Positions 1 through 6,169 of a DNA stretch of 8,454 nucleotides are shown piece by piece. Below the pieces are notes generated by a model. That model saw only the letters and a list, made by a program, of their open reading frames with translations. It made no database searches and was not told the DNA's origin. Source of the DNA: Candidatus Kapaibacterium sp. (lineage in GTDB: Bacteria; Bacteroidota; Ignavibacteria; Kapaibacteriales; UBA2268); NCBI GenBank assembly GCA_030835065.1, contig JAUQWR010000366.1, positions 1-8,454 on the forward strand, given 5' to 3'. The translations under genes were made by a program, and so were the position numbers. Each line of letters starts with the position of its first letter. The stretch's first letter is position 1.

Positions 1-368
1 AATTAGACAAAGATAAATCTTATCATCTACAGGCAGGGCATGCCGGTGTCTTTTTAGATTGGCATCCATTTGGGATCGGCGATTATCACTTTTCTTTGCC
101 AATATATATGGGGACTGGCGAAATATCATATATTTATGATAGAAAATATAGAAAGGATATGAAATGGGCAGATGAGATTATTGATAAGGACTTATTTGCA
201 GTATGGCAGTTGGGTGCAGAATTTGAAGCTCGTTTCTATAATCATTGGTCTCTTACAATTAATTGTGATTACCGCGCAAGCTCTCCAATCAAAATGCTTG
301 GTGCTGAAGAAGATATATTGAATAATTTTAATGCTGGTATTTCTTTTAAATATAATTTCTTTGATTAA
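1..368 (+). CDS. Outer-membrane beta-barrel-like protein, C-terminal part (5' truncated)
   Basis: The reading frame is open from the left edge (first complete codon at base 3) to a TAA stop at 366-368, so the gene begins outside the window and the first visible ATG (96) is almost certainly internal. The visible ~121 residues alternate polar and hydrophobic positions, with many aromatics, turn-like Gly/Asp/Asn stretches and short strands such as FEARFYNHWSLTI. It ends with a strand-like GISFKYNFFD, resembling the aromatic final strand of outer-membrane barrels. I infer a small barrel protein of the outer membrane; the specific family and function are not recognised. A perfect hairpin follows directly, so it is the last gene of its transcript and separate from the kinase gene downstream. 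A soluble beta-rich protein is the alternative. Confidence 0.6.
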   Translation, partial: LDKDKSYHLQAGHAGVFLDWHPFGIGDYHFSLPIYMGTGEISYIYDRKYRKDMKWADEIIDKDLFAVWQLGAEFEARFYNHWSLTINCDYRASSPIKMLGAEEDILNNFNAGISFKYNFFD

Positions 369-394
369 TGGAAACCAAATAGGTTTCCATTTTT
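368..394 (+). terminator. Rho-independent terminator after the barrel gene
   Basis: A perfect 9-base-pair stem (368-376 pairing with 382-390, arms ATGGAAACC and GGTTTCCAT) has a 5-base loop AAATA and leads into a run of T (390-394). It starts within the stop codon of the upstream gene and separates it from the two-component operon that begins at 438. Confidence 0.85.
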
Positions 395-437
395 CAGCTA
401 ATATATTTATATTGCTTAAAAATAAAAGTATAATTAT

Positions 438-1484
438 ATGAAAATAAATTCGAAAATTATCAGCATCCTTTTTGTTTTTTCATTAATTGTCCAAATGCTT
501 ATTATTAGTTATAATCATTTGACAGGATTTTTTGTACATAGTTCGATATTATCTTTGATTTTTGCCATAGTATATTCAACTTTTTTTAGTGGTATAACAG
601 CAATATGTTTGTTCTATTTCAATATGAAATTGATAAATTTCTGCGATAAAAAATTTTCGTGGCATCAAAGAGCTGCATTGAGAATTATTACTGAGACAAT
701 GGGGCTTATTATCAATTCAGCAATATTATCAAGTATTTTGACAATTACTGTACATTCGATTAACAATTACAAAAAGGGATTAGAGCCAATTTTGATAAAT
801 AATTTTTTAATAACTTCTGTTATTAATTTAATTATGGTTATAGCGCTCGAAGCATATATTTTCTATTCAAATTGGAAAAATACAAAACAAAAAGCTGATG
901 AATTGGAAAGACAAAATATGATTTCACAGCTCGAAGCATTGAAAAATCAATTAAATCCACATTTTTTATTTAATAGCCTAAATGTTTTGATGAGTTTAAT
1001 TAGAAAAGATGCAAGTGCAGCAGAAAAATTTGTAGAAGAATTCTCAAGAATTTATAGGTATATCACTGAAAGTTCTGATTTGCATTTGATTGAGTTAGTT
1101 AAAGAACTTGATTTTTCAATATCATTTCTTAAACTGAATAAGTACAGATTTGGAGAAGGAATAAGATATATGATAGATGGAGATTTGCGCTCTATAGATG
1201 CTTTAATACCGCCTGTTTCTATACAATTAGCTATAGAAAATGCAATAAAACATAATAGCACTGATATAGATTCACCTTTAATAATTAGTATTTATCATGA
1301 TAATAATCAAATAGTGATAAAGAATAGTTTCCAACCCAGGTATAATGAAAATAATTCAACCGGAATTGGAATCAAAAATTTAATTAAAAGATATAATTTG
1401 CTAAGTGATAAAAAAGCAGAGTTTTATTCTATAGATAATTATTATTATTGCAAGCTACCACTTATTAGTGAGGAAGAATTATGA
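438..1484 (+). CDS. LytS/YehU-type membrane sensor histidine kinase
   Basis: 348 residues. The first ~143 carry four probable membrane helices (about 7-27, 37-62, 83-106, 118-143) with no recognisable extracytoplasmic sensor domain, then a short coiled linker (about 145-168). The His_kinase family (PF06580) domain follows: the phospho-acceptor motif NPHFLFNSLN with His175, an N-box IENAIKHN (267-273) and a short glycine box STGIGIKNL (307-315). This kinase class autophosphorylates and passes phosphate to LytTR regulators. Its stop overlaps the start of such a regulator by 4 bases (ATGA), which makes partnership very likely. The ATG at 438 has no clear Shine-Dalgarno sequence but gives a complete first membrane helix. 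The signal sensed cannot be read from the sequence; the small membrane domain suggests detection in or at the inner membrane. Confidence 0.93.
   Translation: MKINSKIISILFVFSLIVQMLIISYNHLTGFFVHSSILSLIFAIVYSTFFSGITAICLFYFNMKLINFCDKKFSWHQRAALRIITETMGLIINSAILSSILTITVHSINNYKKGLEPILINNFLITSVINLIMVIALEAYIFYSNWKNTKQKADELERQNMISQLEALKNQLNPHFLFNSLNVLMSLIRKDASAAEKFVEEFSRIYRYITESSDLHLIELVKELDFSISFLKLNKYRFGEGIRYMIDGDLRSIDALIPPVSIQLAIENAIKHNSTDIDSPLIISIYHDNNQIVIKNSFQPRYNENNSTGIGIKNLIKRYNLLSDKKAEFYSIDNYYYCKLPLISEEEL
1467..1480 (+). promoter_or_regulatory. Ribosome binding site of the LytTR regulator
   Basis: GTGAGGAAG lies just upstream of the ATG at 1481, within the end of the kinase gene. It supports this start and translational coupling of the ATGA-overlapping pair. 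Confidence 0.6.
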
Positions 1485-2239
1485 TAAATTGTTTGATAAT
1501 CGAAGACGAGCAATTAGCAGCTGATAGACTTTCCAGCTTGATAGTGGAAATGTTTGATGATATAAGAATAATTGGCAACACTCCAAGTATAAGCAAAAGT
1601 ATTGATTTTATATCAAACAATAAAATTGATCTTATATTTATGGATATTCATTTGTCGGATGGTTTGAGTTTTAAAATTATGGAGCAAATACGCGTAGATA
1701 CACCCATTATATTTACTACTGCATATGATAAATATGCAATCAAAGCTTTTAAATATAATAGTATAGATTATTTACTAAAACCAATTAACGAAGATGAATT
1801 GAAAGCTAGTATCGAAAAATTCAAAAAAATAAATAAGGCTAGTGATATAGATATAAATAAACTGATAAATTCATTTAGCCATGCAAATCGTGAATATAAG
1901 AAAAGATTTTTAGTACAGATTGGCACAAAAATCAAATCAATTGAAGTATCAAATGTTGCATATTTTTATGCACTAGACAAAGCTGTATATTTGACAGTAA
2001 AATCCGGAGCATCATATATAATTGACAATACATTGGATAGTTTGGAAGATATACTGGATGAAGATAAGTTTTTCAGAATAAATCGAAAAATGATAATCAA
2101 TTCAGAATCGATAGAAAACATGGAAGCATATACAAGGGGAAGAGTATTTATAAGCTTAAAACCAAATCTGCCTAAAGGAATAGAAAGCATAGTGAGTATA
2201 GATAGGTCGTCAGAATTCAAATCGTGGCTTAATAAATGA
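1481..2239 (+). CDS. LytTR-family response regulator
   Basis: 252 residues. The N-terminal receiver domain (about 1-118) has the acidic pocket EDE at 8-10, the phospho-acceptor Asp55 in FMDIHL, the switch Thr in FTTAYDKYA (79-87) and the conserved Lys100 in LLKP. A linker of about 25 residues leads to a LytTR DNA-binding domain (about 143-249) with the family's beta-rich pattern: YFYALDKAVYL, a FFRINRKMIIN segment near 197-207 and a late RVFISLKP strand. It would activate or repress transcription when phosphorylated by the kinase encoded immediately upstream. Both domains are full length with key residues intact. No target is evident: the pair is closed by its own terminator, and the regulated genes may be elsewhere. 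Confidence 0.94.
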   Translation: MINCLIIEDEQLAADRLSSLIVEMFDDIRIIGNTPSISKSIDFISNNKIDLIFMDIHLSDGLSFKIMEQIRVDTPIIFTTAYDKYAIKAFKYNSIDYLLKPINEDELKASIEKFKKINKASDIDINKLINSFSHANREYKKRFLVQIGTKIKSIEVSNVAYFYALDKAVYLTVKSGASYIIDNTLDSLEDILDEDKFFRINRKMIINSESIENMEAYTRGRVFISLKPNLPKGIESIVSIDRSSEFKSWLNK

Positions 2240-2240
2240 A

Positions 2241-2262
2241 AAGTCCGGCAAAAGCCGGACTT
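2241..2262 (+). terminator. Shared hairpin terminator between convergent genes
   Basis: A perfect 9-base-pair GC-rich stem (2241-2249 with 2254-2262, arms AAGTCCGGC and GCCGGACTT) has an AAAA loop. It starts two bases after the stop of the response regulator and lies just before the stop of the convergent gene on the - strand. The T tracts are imperfect on both sides (AAAATTTT on +, TTCATTTATT on -), but position and stem strength support bidirectional termination. Confidence 0.8.
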
Positions 2263-2268
2263 AAAATT

Positions 2269-3051
2269 TTACAGATCATCTGGTTTGATGTCGGCGACAA
2301 CAACAATACCTGAGATACGTTTTCTTTTGGGCTTAGATGGCTCAGAAGAGTTATCTTCAGGTTTTGGGAATGGATTATAAGCTTGCTGATTTGGATACTT
2401 ATTGTAAGGCTTATTTCCATAAGAAGAGGCAGCTCTATCGAAACCAGGTTTTTGGTCGCGATTGAAGTCTCTATTATAAGATCTGTCTTTGTCGAAAGGT
2501 CTGTCTTTCGAAGAATTAGCGTCTCGATTAAAGTTTCTGTCCTTGTTGAAGGGCTTATCTTTGTCGAAAGGTTTATTTCTATCGAAGGGACGATTATTGT
2601 CAAACTTCCGTTCTTTATTCTGGAAATTACCTTGCTGCGAACCACCAGGCTTATTGAAGCGAGGTTTGAAACCGCCTTTATTAAAATTACCTTTTCCTTT
2701 GTTGAAAGGTTTTTTGCCTTGAGGCTTTTTCTTTTGTTCGTCTGGATCAGGTTCCGGTAGTTTTCCTTCCTTGCGAAGTTTGTGGTTTTCTTCGAGTTTC
2801 ACCTGCTTGACATATTTTTTCTGCTTGTTTTTGTAGAATTTTTCGACGATTCCATCAATAATCGGAATCATGTCTTCAGGATATTCGAAAACCATAAAGG
2901 TGCGATCACCTTCCATTTGCTCGACTTTTTGAGGATCTTCCTCATGGTCTTTATGCCATACAGAGTTAACCCAATTAGCAATATTTCGCAAATCTTTGCG
3001 GCTAAAATCATCCTTTTTCAGGATTAATCTCTGATAAACCGTAGCGGGCAT
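2269..3051 (-). CDS. Unrecognised protein with basic/aromatic repeat tail
   Basis: 260 residues; I do not recognise the family. Residues 1-~80 look like a small folded domain, with helical segments around KDLRNIANWVNSVW and PIIDGIVEKFYKNK and a strand TFMVFEY. Residues ~75-115 are highly charged. Residues ~115-218 are low complexity: about ten degenerate units of an aromatic residue followed by Asp/Asn, Lys/Arg, Asp/Asn and Lys/Arg-Pro (PFDKDK, PFNKDR, NFNRD, SYNRD, DFNRD). The C-terminus (about 240-260) turns hydrophobic (GIVVVAD) before an acidic end. No signal peptide or membrane helix is visible, so it is likely cytoplasmic. The basic, aromatic-spaced tail is typical of disordered RNA- or nucleic-acid-binding regions, but this is inference only. 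The long continuous frame and ordered N-terminus support a real gene; the overlapping + strand frames here are shadows. Confidence 0.8.
   Translation of the reverse strand: MPATVYQRLILKKDDFSRKDLRNIANWVNSVWHKDHEEDPQKVEQMEGDRTFMVFEYPEDMIPIIDGIVEKFYKNKQKKYVKQVKLEENHKLRKEGKLPEPDPDEQKKKPQGKKPFNKGKGNFNKGGFKPRFNKPGGSQQGNFQNKERKFDNNRPFDRNKPFDKDKPFNKDRNFNRDANSSKDRPFDKDRSYNRDFNRDQKPGFDRAASSYGNKPYNKYPNQQAYNPFPKPEDNSSEPSKPKRKRISGIVVVADIKPDDL
2398..2709 (-). repeat. Degenerate ~6-codon repeats in the low-complexity tail
   Basis: Within the preceding gene, the codons for residues ~115-218 are imperfect tandem units of about 15-21 bases. On the + strand this shows as recurring versions of TTGTCGAAAGG, for example near 2487, 2561 and 2581. 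The units differ enough in sequence that the repetition is clearer at protein level than at DNA level. Confidence 0.6.
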
Positions 3052-3103
3052 AATTAAATCAAATAATAATTAACAATTTACATACATAAATTAAACTAAT
3101 TTT

Positions 3104-3138
3104 GGCTTATAATCAAGAAAAAAATTGATTTCTAAGCC
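3104..3138. promoter_or_regulatory. Intergenic stem-loop, possible 5'-leader structure
   Basis: GGCTTA (3104-3109) pairs with TAAGCC (3133-3138), and AATCAA (3111-3116) pairs with TTGATT (3125-3130). These make 12 base pairs with a small 1/2-base internal bulge and an 8-base A-rich loop. It sits 53-87 bases upstream of the - strand gene start, where it could lie in that gene's leader or act as an operator. A T8 run follows on the + strand at 3148-3155, but there is no + strand gene to terminate. Confidence 0.5.
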
Positions 3139-3317
3139 CTAATTATATTTTTTTTCTATTAACGAGTAATATAGATTTACATTTTATTTTATTATTTTTT
3201 CATGATTATGCTTAACAAATTTTAATCTTTCCAAGTTTTTATTTATATTAACAATTATAATTATTATTATTAGAATAATATTATGTTAGCAATGCCTAAA
3301 CAATTGAAATAAATTAA

Positions 3318-3348
3318 TTTTAATTAACAAATAAATATATTACTTTTG
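3318..3348 (+). promoter_or_regulatory. Candidate Bacteroidota-type promoter of the cytochrome operon
   Basis: TACTTTTG at 3341-3348 matches the Bacteroidota -7 consensus TAnnTTTG exactly. A weak -33 element (TTTT, 3318-3321, consensus TTTG) lies 19 bases upstream. Transcription would start near 3354-3356, giving a leader of about 30 bases that contains the inverted repeat at 3363-3379. In such AT-rich DNA a chance match is possible. Confidence 0.4.
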
Positions 3349-3362
3349 AGTTATATAATTGT

Positions 3363-3379
3363 TCAATAATATTTATTGA
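3363..3379. promoter_or_regulatory. Inverted repeat next to the operon start codon
   Basis: Perfect 7-base arms TCAATAA and TTATTGA are separated by TAT and end six bases before the ATG at 3386. This is a possible operator or leader element. It does not match the FNR or CRP consensus, and with only A/T-rich arms the significance is uncertain. Confidence 0.35.
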
Positions 3380-3385
3380 CTTGTT

Positions 3386-4975
3386 ATGAGAAAAACTATA
3401 GGATTGATTTTACTGTTTGTGCTTCCGATTTTGGCTGTTGTGTTAGTTGTTAATACAGACAAACCAATGCCAACGAAGCTCGATAAGCTCAAAGAGAAAT
3501 ACTCTAAGAAGCATGTTCCCGGGGTAGATCATTCAAAATTTGCCCAGTTAAACAAAAAATTTGCTCGTCCGCAGGATATTACTTTAGAATGTATTTCTTG
3601 CCACACCGAGCGTCATACCGAAATAATGCAATCAACCCATTGGCGCTGGCTTTCTGATGAATATATGAAAGGCAGAGGGATTGTTTCTATTGGTAAACGT
3701 AATATTCTTAACAATCACTGTATTTCTGTTGGTGGAAACGAAGGTACTTGCAACCGTTGTCATATTGGATATGGTTACGATAGCAAAGATTTTGATTTTT
3801 CTAAAGCAGAAAATATTGATTGTTTGGCTTGCCATGATAATTCCGGAAAATATGAAAAAGAAAAGGAAGCTGCCGGCAATCCAAAACCTGATTTAGACTT
3901 TGCTTATATTGCTCAGCATGTAGGCAAGCCGAAAATGGAAAATTGTGGCTACTGCCATTTTAATGGTGGTGGCGGTAATAACTCTAAGCATGGAGATTTA
4001 GAAGAAGCTCTTTATGAAGCTTCTAAAGAGGTTGATGTTCATTTGGCTAAGGATGGCGCTAATATGCAATGTATTGATTGCCATGAAGCTGAAAACCACA
4101 AAATGGAAGGCAGACTTTATACTATGGCTTCTATGAATAGAGGCAGACTGGAATGTGAAAAATGCCATAGTTCCAAACCTCATAATGATGATATCGTAAA
4201 CGAACATACTGTAAAAATTGCCTGCCAAACTTGCCATATCCCTATTTATGCTAAAGTCAATGCTACTAAAACGCATTGGGATTGGTCTAAAGCTGGTGAT
4301 TTGAAAGATGGGAAACCTTATGATATTAAAGATAAAGATGGAAATGAAATTTATTTGTCTATTAAAGGTGCTATCACTTGGGAAAAAATGCTTAAACCTG
4401 AATATAAATGGTTTGATGGAACTGCCCAACACCACCTTTTAGAAGATAAAATTACTCAGGTACCTTTAGTACTCAATCCTTTGAATGGTGATTACGACTC
4501 TCCCGATGCGAAGATTGTACCTGTAAAAGTTATGCGCTCTATCCAACCTTATGATCCAGAATTTAAGACATTGGTTGCTCCAAAATTGTGGGACAAAGAA
4601 GTTGGTAAGGGTGGCTATTGGAAAGACTTTGACTGGAATACTTCTATTGCTAAAGGTATGGAATATGCAGGCAGACCATGGAGTGGCAAATATGGATTTG
4701 TAAAAACTGAAATGAATTGGATACTCAATCACATGGTTTCGCCTAAAGAAAAGACTGTACAATGTATTGAATGCCACACAAGAGATAATAGCAGACTTGC
4801 TGAAATTAAAGATGTTTATATTCCGGGAAGAGATTATAATGCTTGGGTAGATAACTTTGGTATAGCTGCAATAGTTCTTACTTTCCTTGGTGTTTTATCG
4901 CATGGCACCATTAGAATTGTTTATGGAAAAAAGAACAAAGTAAAGAATATCGAGGAGGAAGAAAATAATGAATAA
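3386..4975 (+). CDS. Membrane-anchored octaheme c-type cytochrome, tetrathionate reductase family
   Basis: 529 residues. An N-terminal signal/anchor helix (about 4-23) exports the protein. The body carries eight CXXCH haem-binding motifs at Cys69, 122, 146, 187, 229, 257, 280 and 460. The family-type segments CISVGGNEGTCNRCHIGYGY (112-131), NIDCLACH and CGYCHFNGGGG followed by KHGDL (187-205) match, from memory, the octaheme tetrathionate reductase (OTR) family. The best-known member, from Shewanella, reduces tetrathionate and also nitrite and hydroxylamine in vitro, with a Lys-ligated active-site haem. A second membrane helix near the C-terminus (about 489-511) is followed by a charged tail, so the enzyme is probably tethered in the inner membrane and faces the periplasm. 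Its 8-base overlap with a cytochrome b gene supports a quinone-linked complex. The family is confident; the in vivo substrate is not. Confidence 0.93.
   Translation: MRKTIGLILLFVLPILAVVLVVNTDKPMPTKLDKLKEKYSKKHVPGVDHSKFAQLNKKFARPQDITLECISCHTERHTEIMQSTHWRWLSDEYMKGRGIVSIGKRNILNNHCISVGGNEGTCNRCHIGYGYDSKDFDFSKAENIDCLACHDNSGKYEKEKEAAGNPKPDLDFAYIAQHVGKPKMENCGYCHFNGGGGNNSKHGDLEEALYEASKEVDVHLAKDGANMQCIDCHEAENHKMEGRLYTMASMNRGRLECEKCHSSKPHNDDIVNEHTVKIACQTCHIPIYAKVNATKTHWDWSKAGDLKDGKPYDIKDKDGNEIYLSIKGAITWEKMLKPEYKWFDGTAQHHLLEDKITQVPLVLNPLNGDYDSPDAKIVPVKVMRSIQPYDPEFKTLVAPKLWDKEVGKGGYWKDFDWNTSIAKGMEYAGRPWSGKYGFVKTEMNWILNHMVSPKEKTVQCIECHTRDNSRLAEIKDVYIPGRDYNAWVDNFGIAAIVLTFLGVLSHGTIRIVYGKKNKVKNIEEEENNE
4952..4967 (+). 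promoter_or_regulatory. Strong ribosome binding site for the cytochrome b gene
   Basis: GAGGAGG (4952-4958) lies nine bases before the ATG at 4968, inside the end of the octaheme gene. It is the clearest Shine-Dalgarno sequence in the operon; the first gene has none. It fixes the start of the cytochrome b gene. Confidence 0.75.
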
Positions 4976-5618
4976 AGTATATATATATAAAGGTTTCGAA
5001 AGATTTTGGCATTGGATGCAAGCTCTTTTGATTATTTTCCTTGCTCTTACCGGATTCGAAATTCATGGTAGTTTCAAATTCTTTGGTTTCGAAAATGCAG
5101 TAAAGTTTCATATTATTGCTGCTTATGGATTTATTATTTTAATTGCGTTTGCTATGTTTTGGCACTTTACTACTGGAGAGTGGAAGCAATATATTCCGAC
5201 TTTTAATAATATAAAAGCTCAATTGAATTATTATATTTTTGGTATTTTCAAAAATGCTCCGCATCCTACCAGAAAAACTCAATTAAGTAAATTAAATCCT
5301 TTGCAGAGACTTACATATTTGGGACTCAAAATAGTTGTGATTCCAATTATGGTTAGCACCGGTATTTTGTATATGCTATATAGATTTCCTCAGGGCGAAG
5401 GTATAAGATCTTTCGTTGTTGCCGGACTTGATACTATTGCTATTCTTCATACATTGGGTGCATTTATTCTGATTGCTTTCTTTATTTCTCATTTGTATTT
5501 AATTACAACAGGTACAAATATTTTTACAAATTTGAAAGCAATGATTACCGGTTACGAAGATTTAGACGAACACGAAAATCATGATGAAGTTGTTGAACAA
5601 ATTAGCGAGAATAAATAA
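4968..5618 (+). CDS. Cytochrome b561-type membrane subunit (thiosulfate reductase cyt b-like)
   Basis: 216 residues with four predicted membrane helices (about 17-32, 48-67, 117-138, 156-179). It resembles the Ni-Fe hydrogenase/thiosulfate-reductase cytochrome b superfamily (PF01292 type). Candidate haem b ligands are His15 (FWHWMQ), His48, His66 (FWHFTTGEW), His161 (LHTLGAF) and His175 (SHLYLI); the FWHW start and WHFTTGEW are typical of this group. It would bind two b haems and link the quinone pool to the octaheme cytochrome encoded just upstream, which its start overlaps (ATGAATAA). The C-terminal ~25 residues are acidic and soluble. Direction of electron flow is inferred as quinol to octaheme enzyme. 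A family assignment to a formate dehydrogenase gamma-like subunit is the alternative. Confidence 0.9.
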   Translation: MNKVYIYKGFERFWHWMQALLIIFLALTGFEIHGSFKFFGFENAVKFHIIAAYGFIILIAFAMFWHFTTGEWKQYIPTFNNIKAQLNYYIFGIFKNAPHPTRKTQLSKLNPLQRLTYLGLKIVVIPIMVSTGILYMLYRFPQGEGIRSFVVAGLDTIAILHTLGAFILIAFFISHLYLITTGTNIFTNLKAMITGYEDLDEHENHDEVVEQISENK

Positions 5619-6136
5619 TGGAAGAAGTAAAACCATACATGAATCCTTATTTAGCAGGATTTTTATTGGGCTTGATCTTATTGGCTACCATATTTATTAC
5701 TGGTCGCGGATTGGGTGCAAGCGGTGCAGTAAAGAGTGCTGTGGTCTGGGGCGTGGAAAATGTTGCACCATCACATGCGGCTACTGCTCCATTCTATAAA
5801 GATTATTTGCAAGAACATCAAGACGGTGCTCTTAAAAACTGGCTCGTTTTTGAAGTTATTGGTGTTATTATTGGTGCTTTTATTTCCGGGCTTATTTCTA
5901 ATAGACTTGGATTTAAATTAGAGCATGGACCAAGCACAACATCCAAAGTTAGAATTGCTATGGCATTAATGGGTGGCTTGCTTTTTGGGCTTGGAGCTCA
6001 GTTTGGCAGAGGATGCACAAGCGGAGCTGCACTTAGTGGTATGGCAGTTTTGTCTTTTGGCGGAATTATCACTATGATGGCTATTTTTGGCTCTGCTTAT
6101 ATGATTGCATTTTTCTTTAGAAAACTTTGGATTTAA
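5618..6136 (+). CDS. YeeE/YedE sulfur-transport protein, N-terminal half
   Basis: 172 residues, about half the length of one-piece YeeE/YedE (TsuA) thiosulfate importers. Membrane helices are near 11-29, 77-95, 112-131 and 145-167. Family signatures are GRGLGASGA (29-37) and the cysteine-bearing loop GLGAQFGRGCTSGAALSG (124-141, Cys133), equivalent to the Cys loops thought to hand thiosulfate through the E. coli YeeE channel. It starts on the last base of the cytochrome b stop codon (TAATG), so it is translationally coupled. Residues 40-75 form a soluble loop (EDKD-type polar, with APSHAATAP). The other half is the next gene; the two probably assemble into one transporter, as in known PmpA/PmpB-type split pairs. 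Substrate is inferred to be thiosulfate or a related sulfur species. Confidence 0.9.
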   Translation: MEEVKPYMNPYLAGFLLGLILLATIFITGRGLGASGAVKSAVVWGVENVAPSHAATAPFYKDYLQEHQDGALKNWLVFEVIGVIIGAFISGLISNRLGFKLEHGPSTTSKVRIAMALMGGLLFGLGAQFGRGCTSGAALSGMAVLSFGGIITMMAIFGSAYMIAFFFRKLWI

Positions 6137-6145
6137 TTATTATTT

Positions 6146-6161
6146 GTTCAACAATTATTGA
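6146..6161. repeat. Degenerate copy of the operon-start motif
   Basis: GTTCAACAATTATTGA between the two transporter genes resembles GTTCAATAATATTTATTGA at 3361-3379: the same GTTCAA and TTATTGA ends with a shorter middle. It lies 9 bases before the ATG of the second transporter gene. It may be a chance similarity in AT-rich spacers. Confidence 0.25.
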
Positions 6162-6169
6162 GAAATAAA

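Larger units (their letters stand above)
3052..3385. other. AT-rich divergent intergenic region
   Basis: 334 bases with no credible gene separate the - strand repeat-tail gene from the + strand cytochrome operon. The region is extremely AT-rich with long A/T homopolymers. It contains a 35-base stem-loop (3104-3138), a candidate + strand promoter (about 3318-3348) and an inverted repeat directly before the operon start (3363-3379), each listed separately. It should hold the promoters of both flanking transcripts. I see no clear promoter for the - strand gene and no tRNA or recognisable riboswitch. Confidence 0.6.

Noticed and set aside
96..368. A complete 90-residue gene starting at ATG 96
   Set aside because: The frame is open to base 1 with the same barrel-like composition, so the gene is truncated by the window edge.
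2398..2709. CRISPR array
   Set aside because: The repeats are short, degenerate, without unique spacers, and are in frame with a protein-coding gene.
2229..2760. Overlapping frames on both strands across the repeat-tail gene
   Set aside because: They are side effects of the low-complexity repeats; their translations are Ile/Ser/Leu-rich with no domain signature, and the - strand 260-residue frame has an ordered N-terminal domain.
3148..3155. + strand terminator formed by the 3104-3138 hairpin and this T run
   Set aside because: There is no + strand gene upstream to terminate, and the T run is separated from the stem by about nine bases.
3363..3379. FNR or CRP binding site
   Set aside because: The TCAA...TTGA orientation and spacing do not match TTGATnnnnATCAA or TGTGAnnnnnnTCACA.
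3998..4777. Antisense frames within the octaheme gene
   Set aside because: They lie opposite a well-supported eight-haem protein and show no motifs or ribosome sites.
6158..6169. TTG start at 6158, four codons upstream of the ATG in the rhodanese-fusion gene
   Set aside because: The in-frame ATG at 6170 gives a normal start before the first membrane helix; nothing like a Shine-Dalgarno sequence precedes the TTG.
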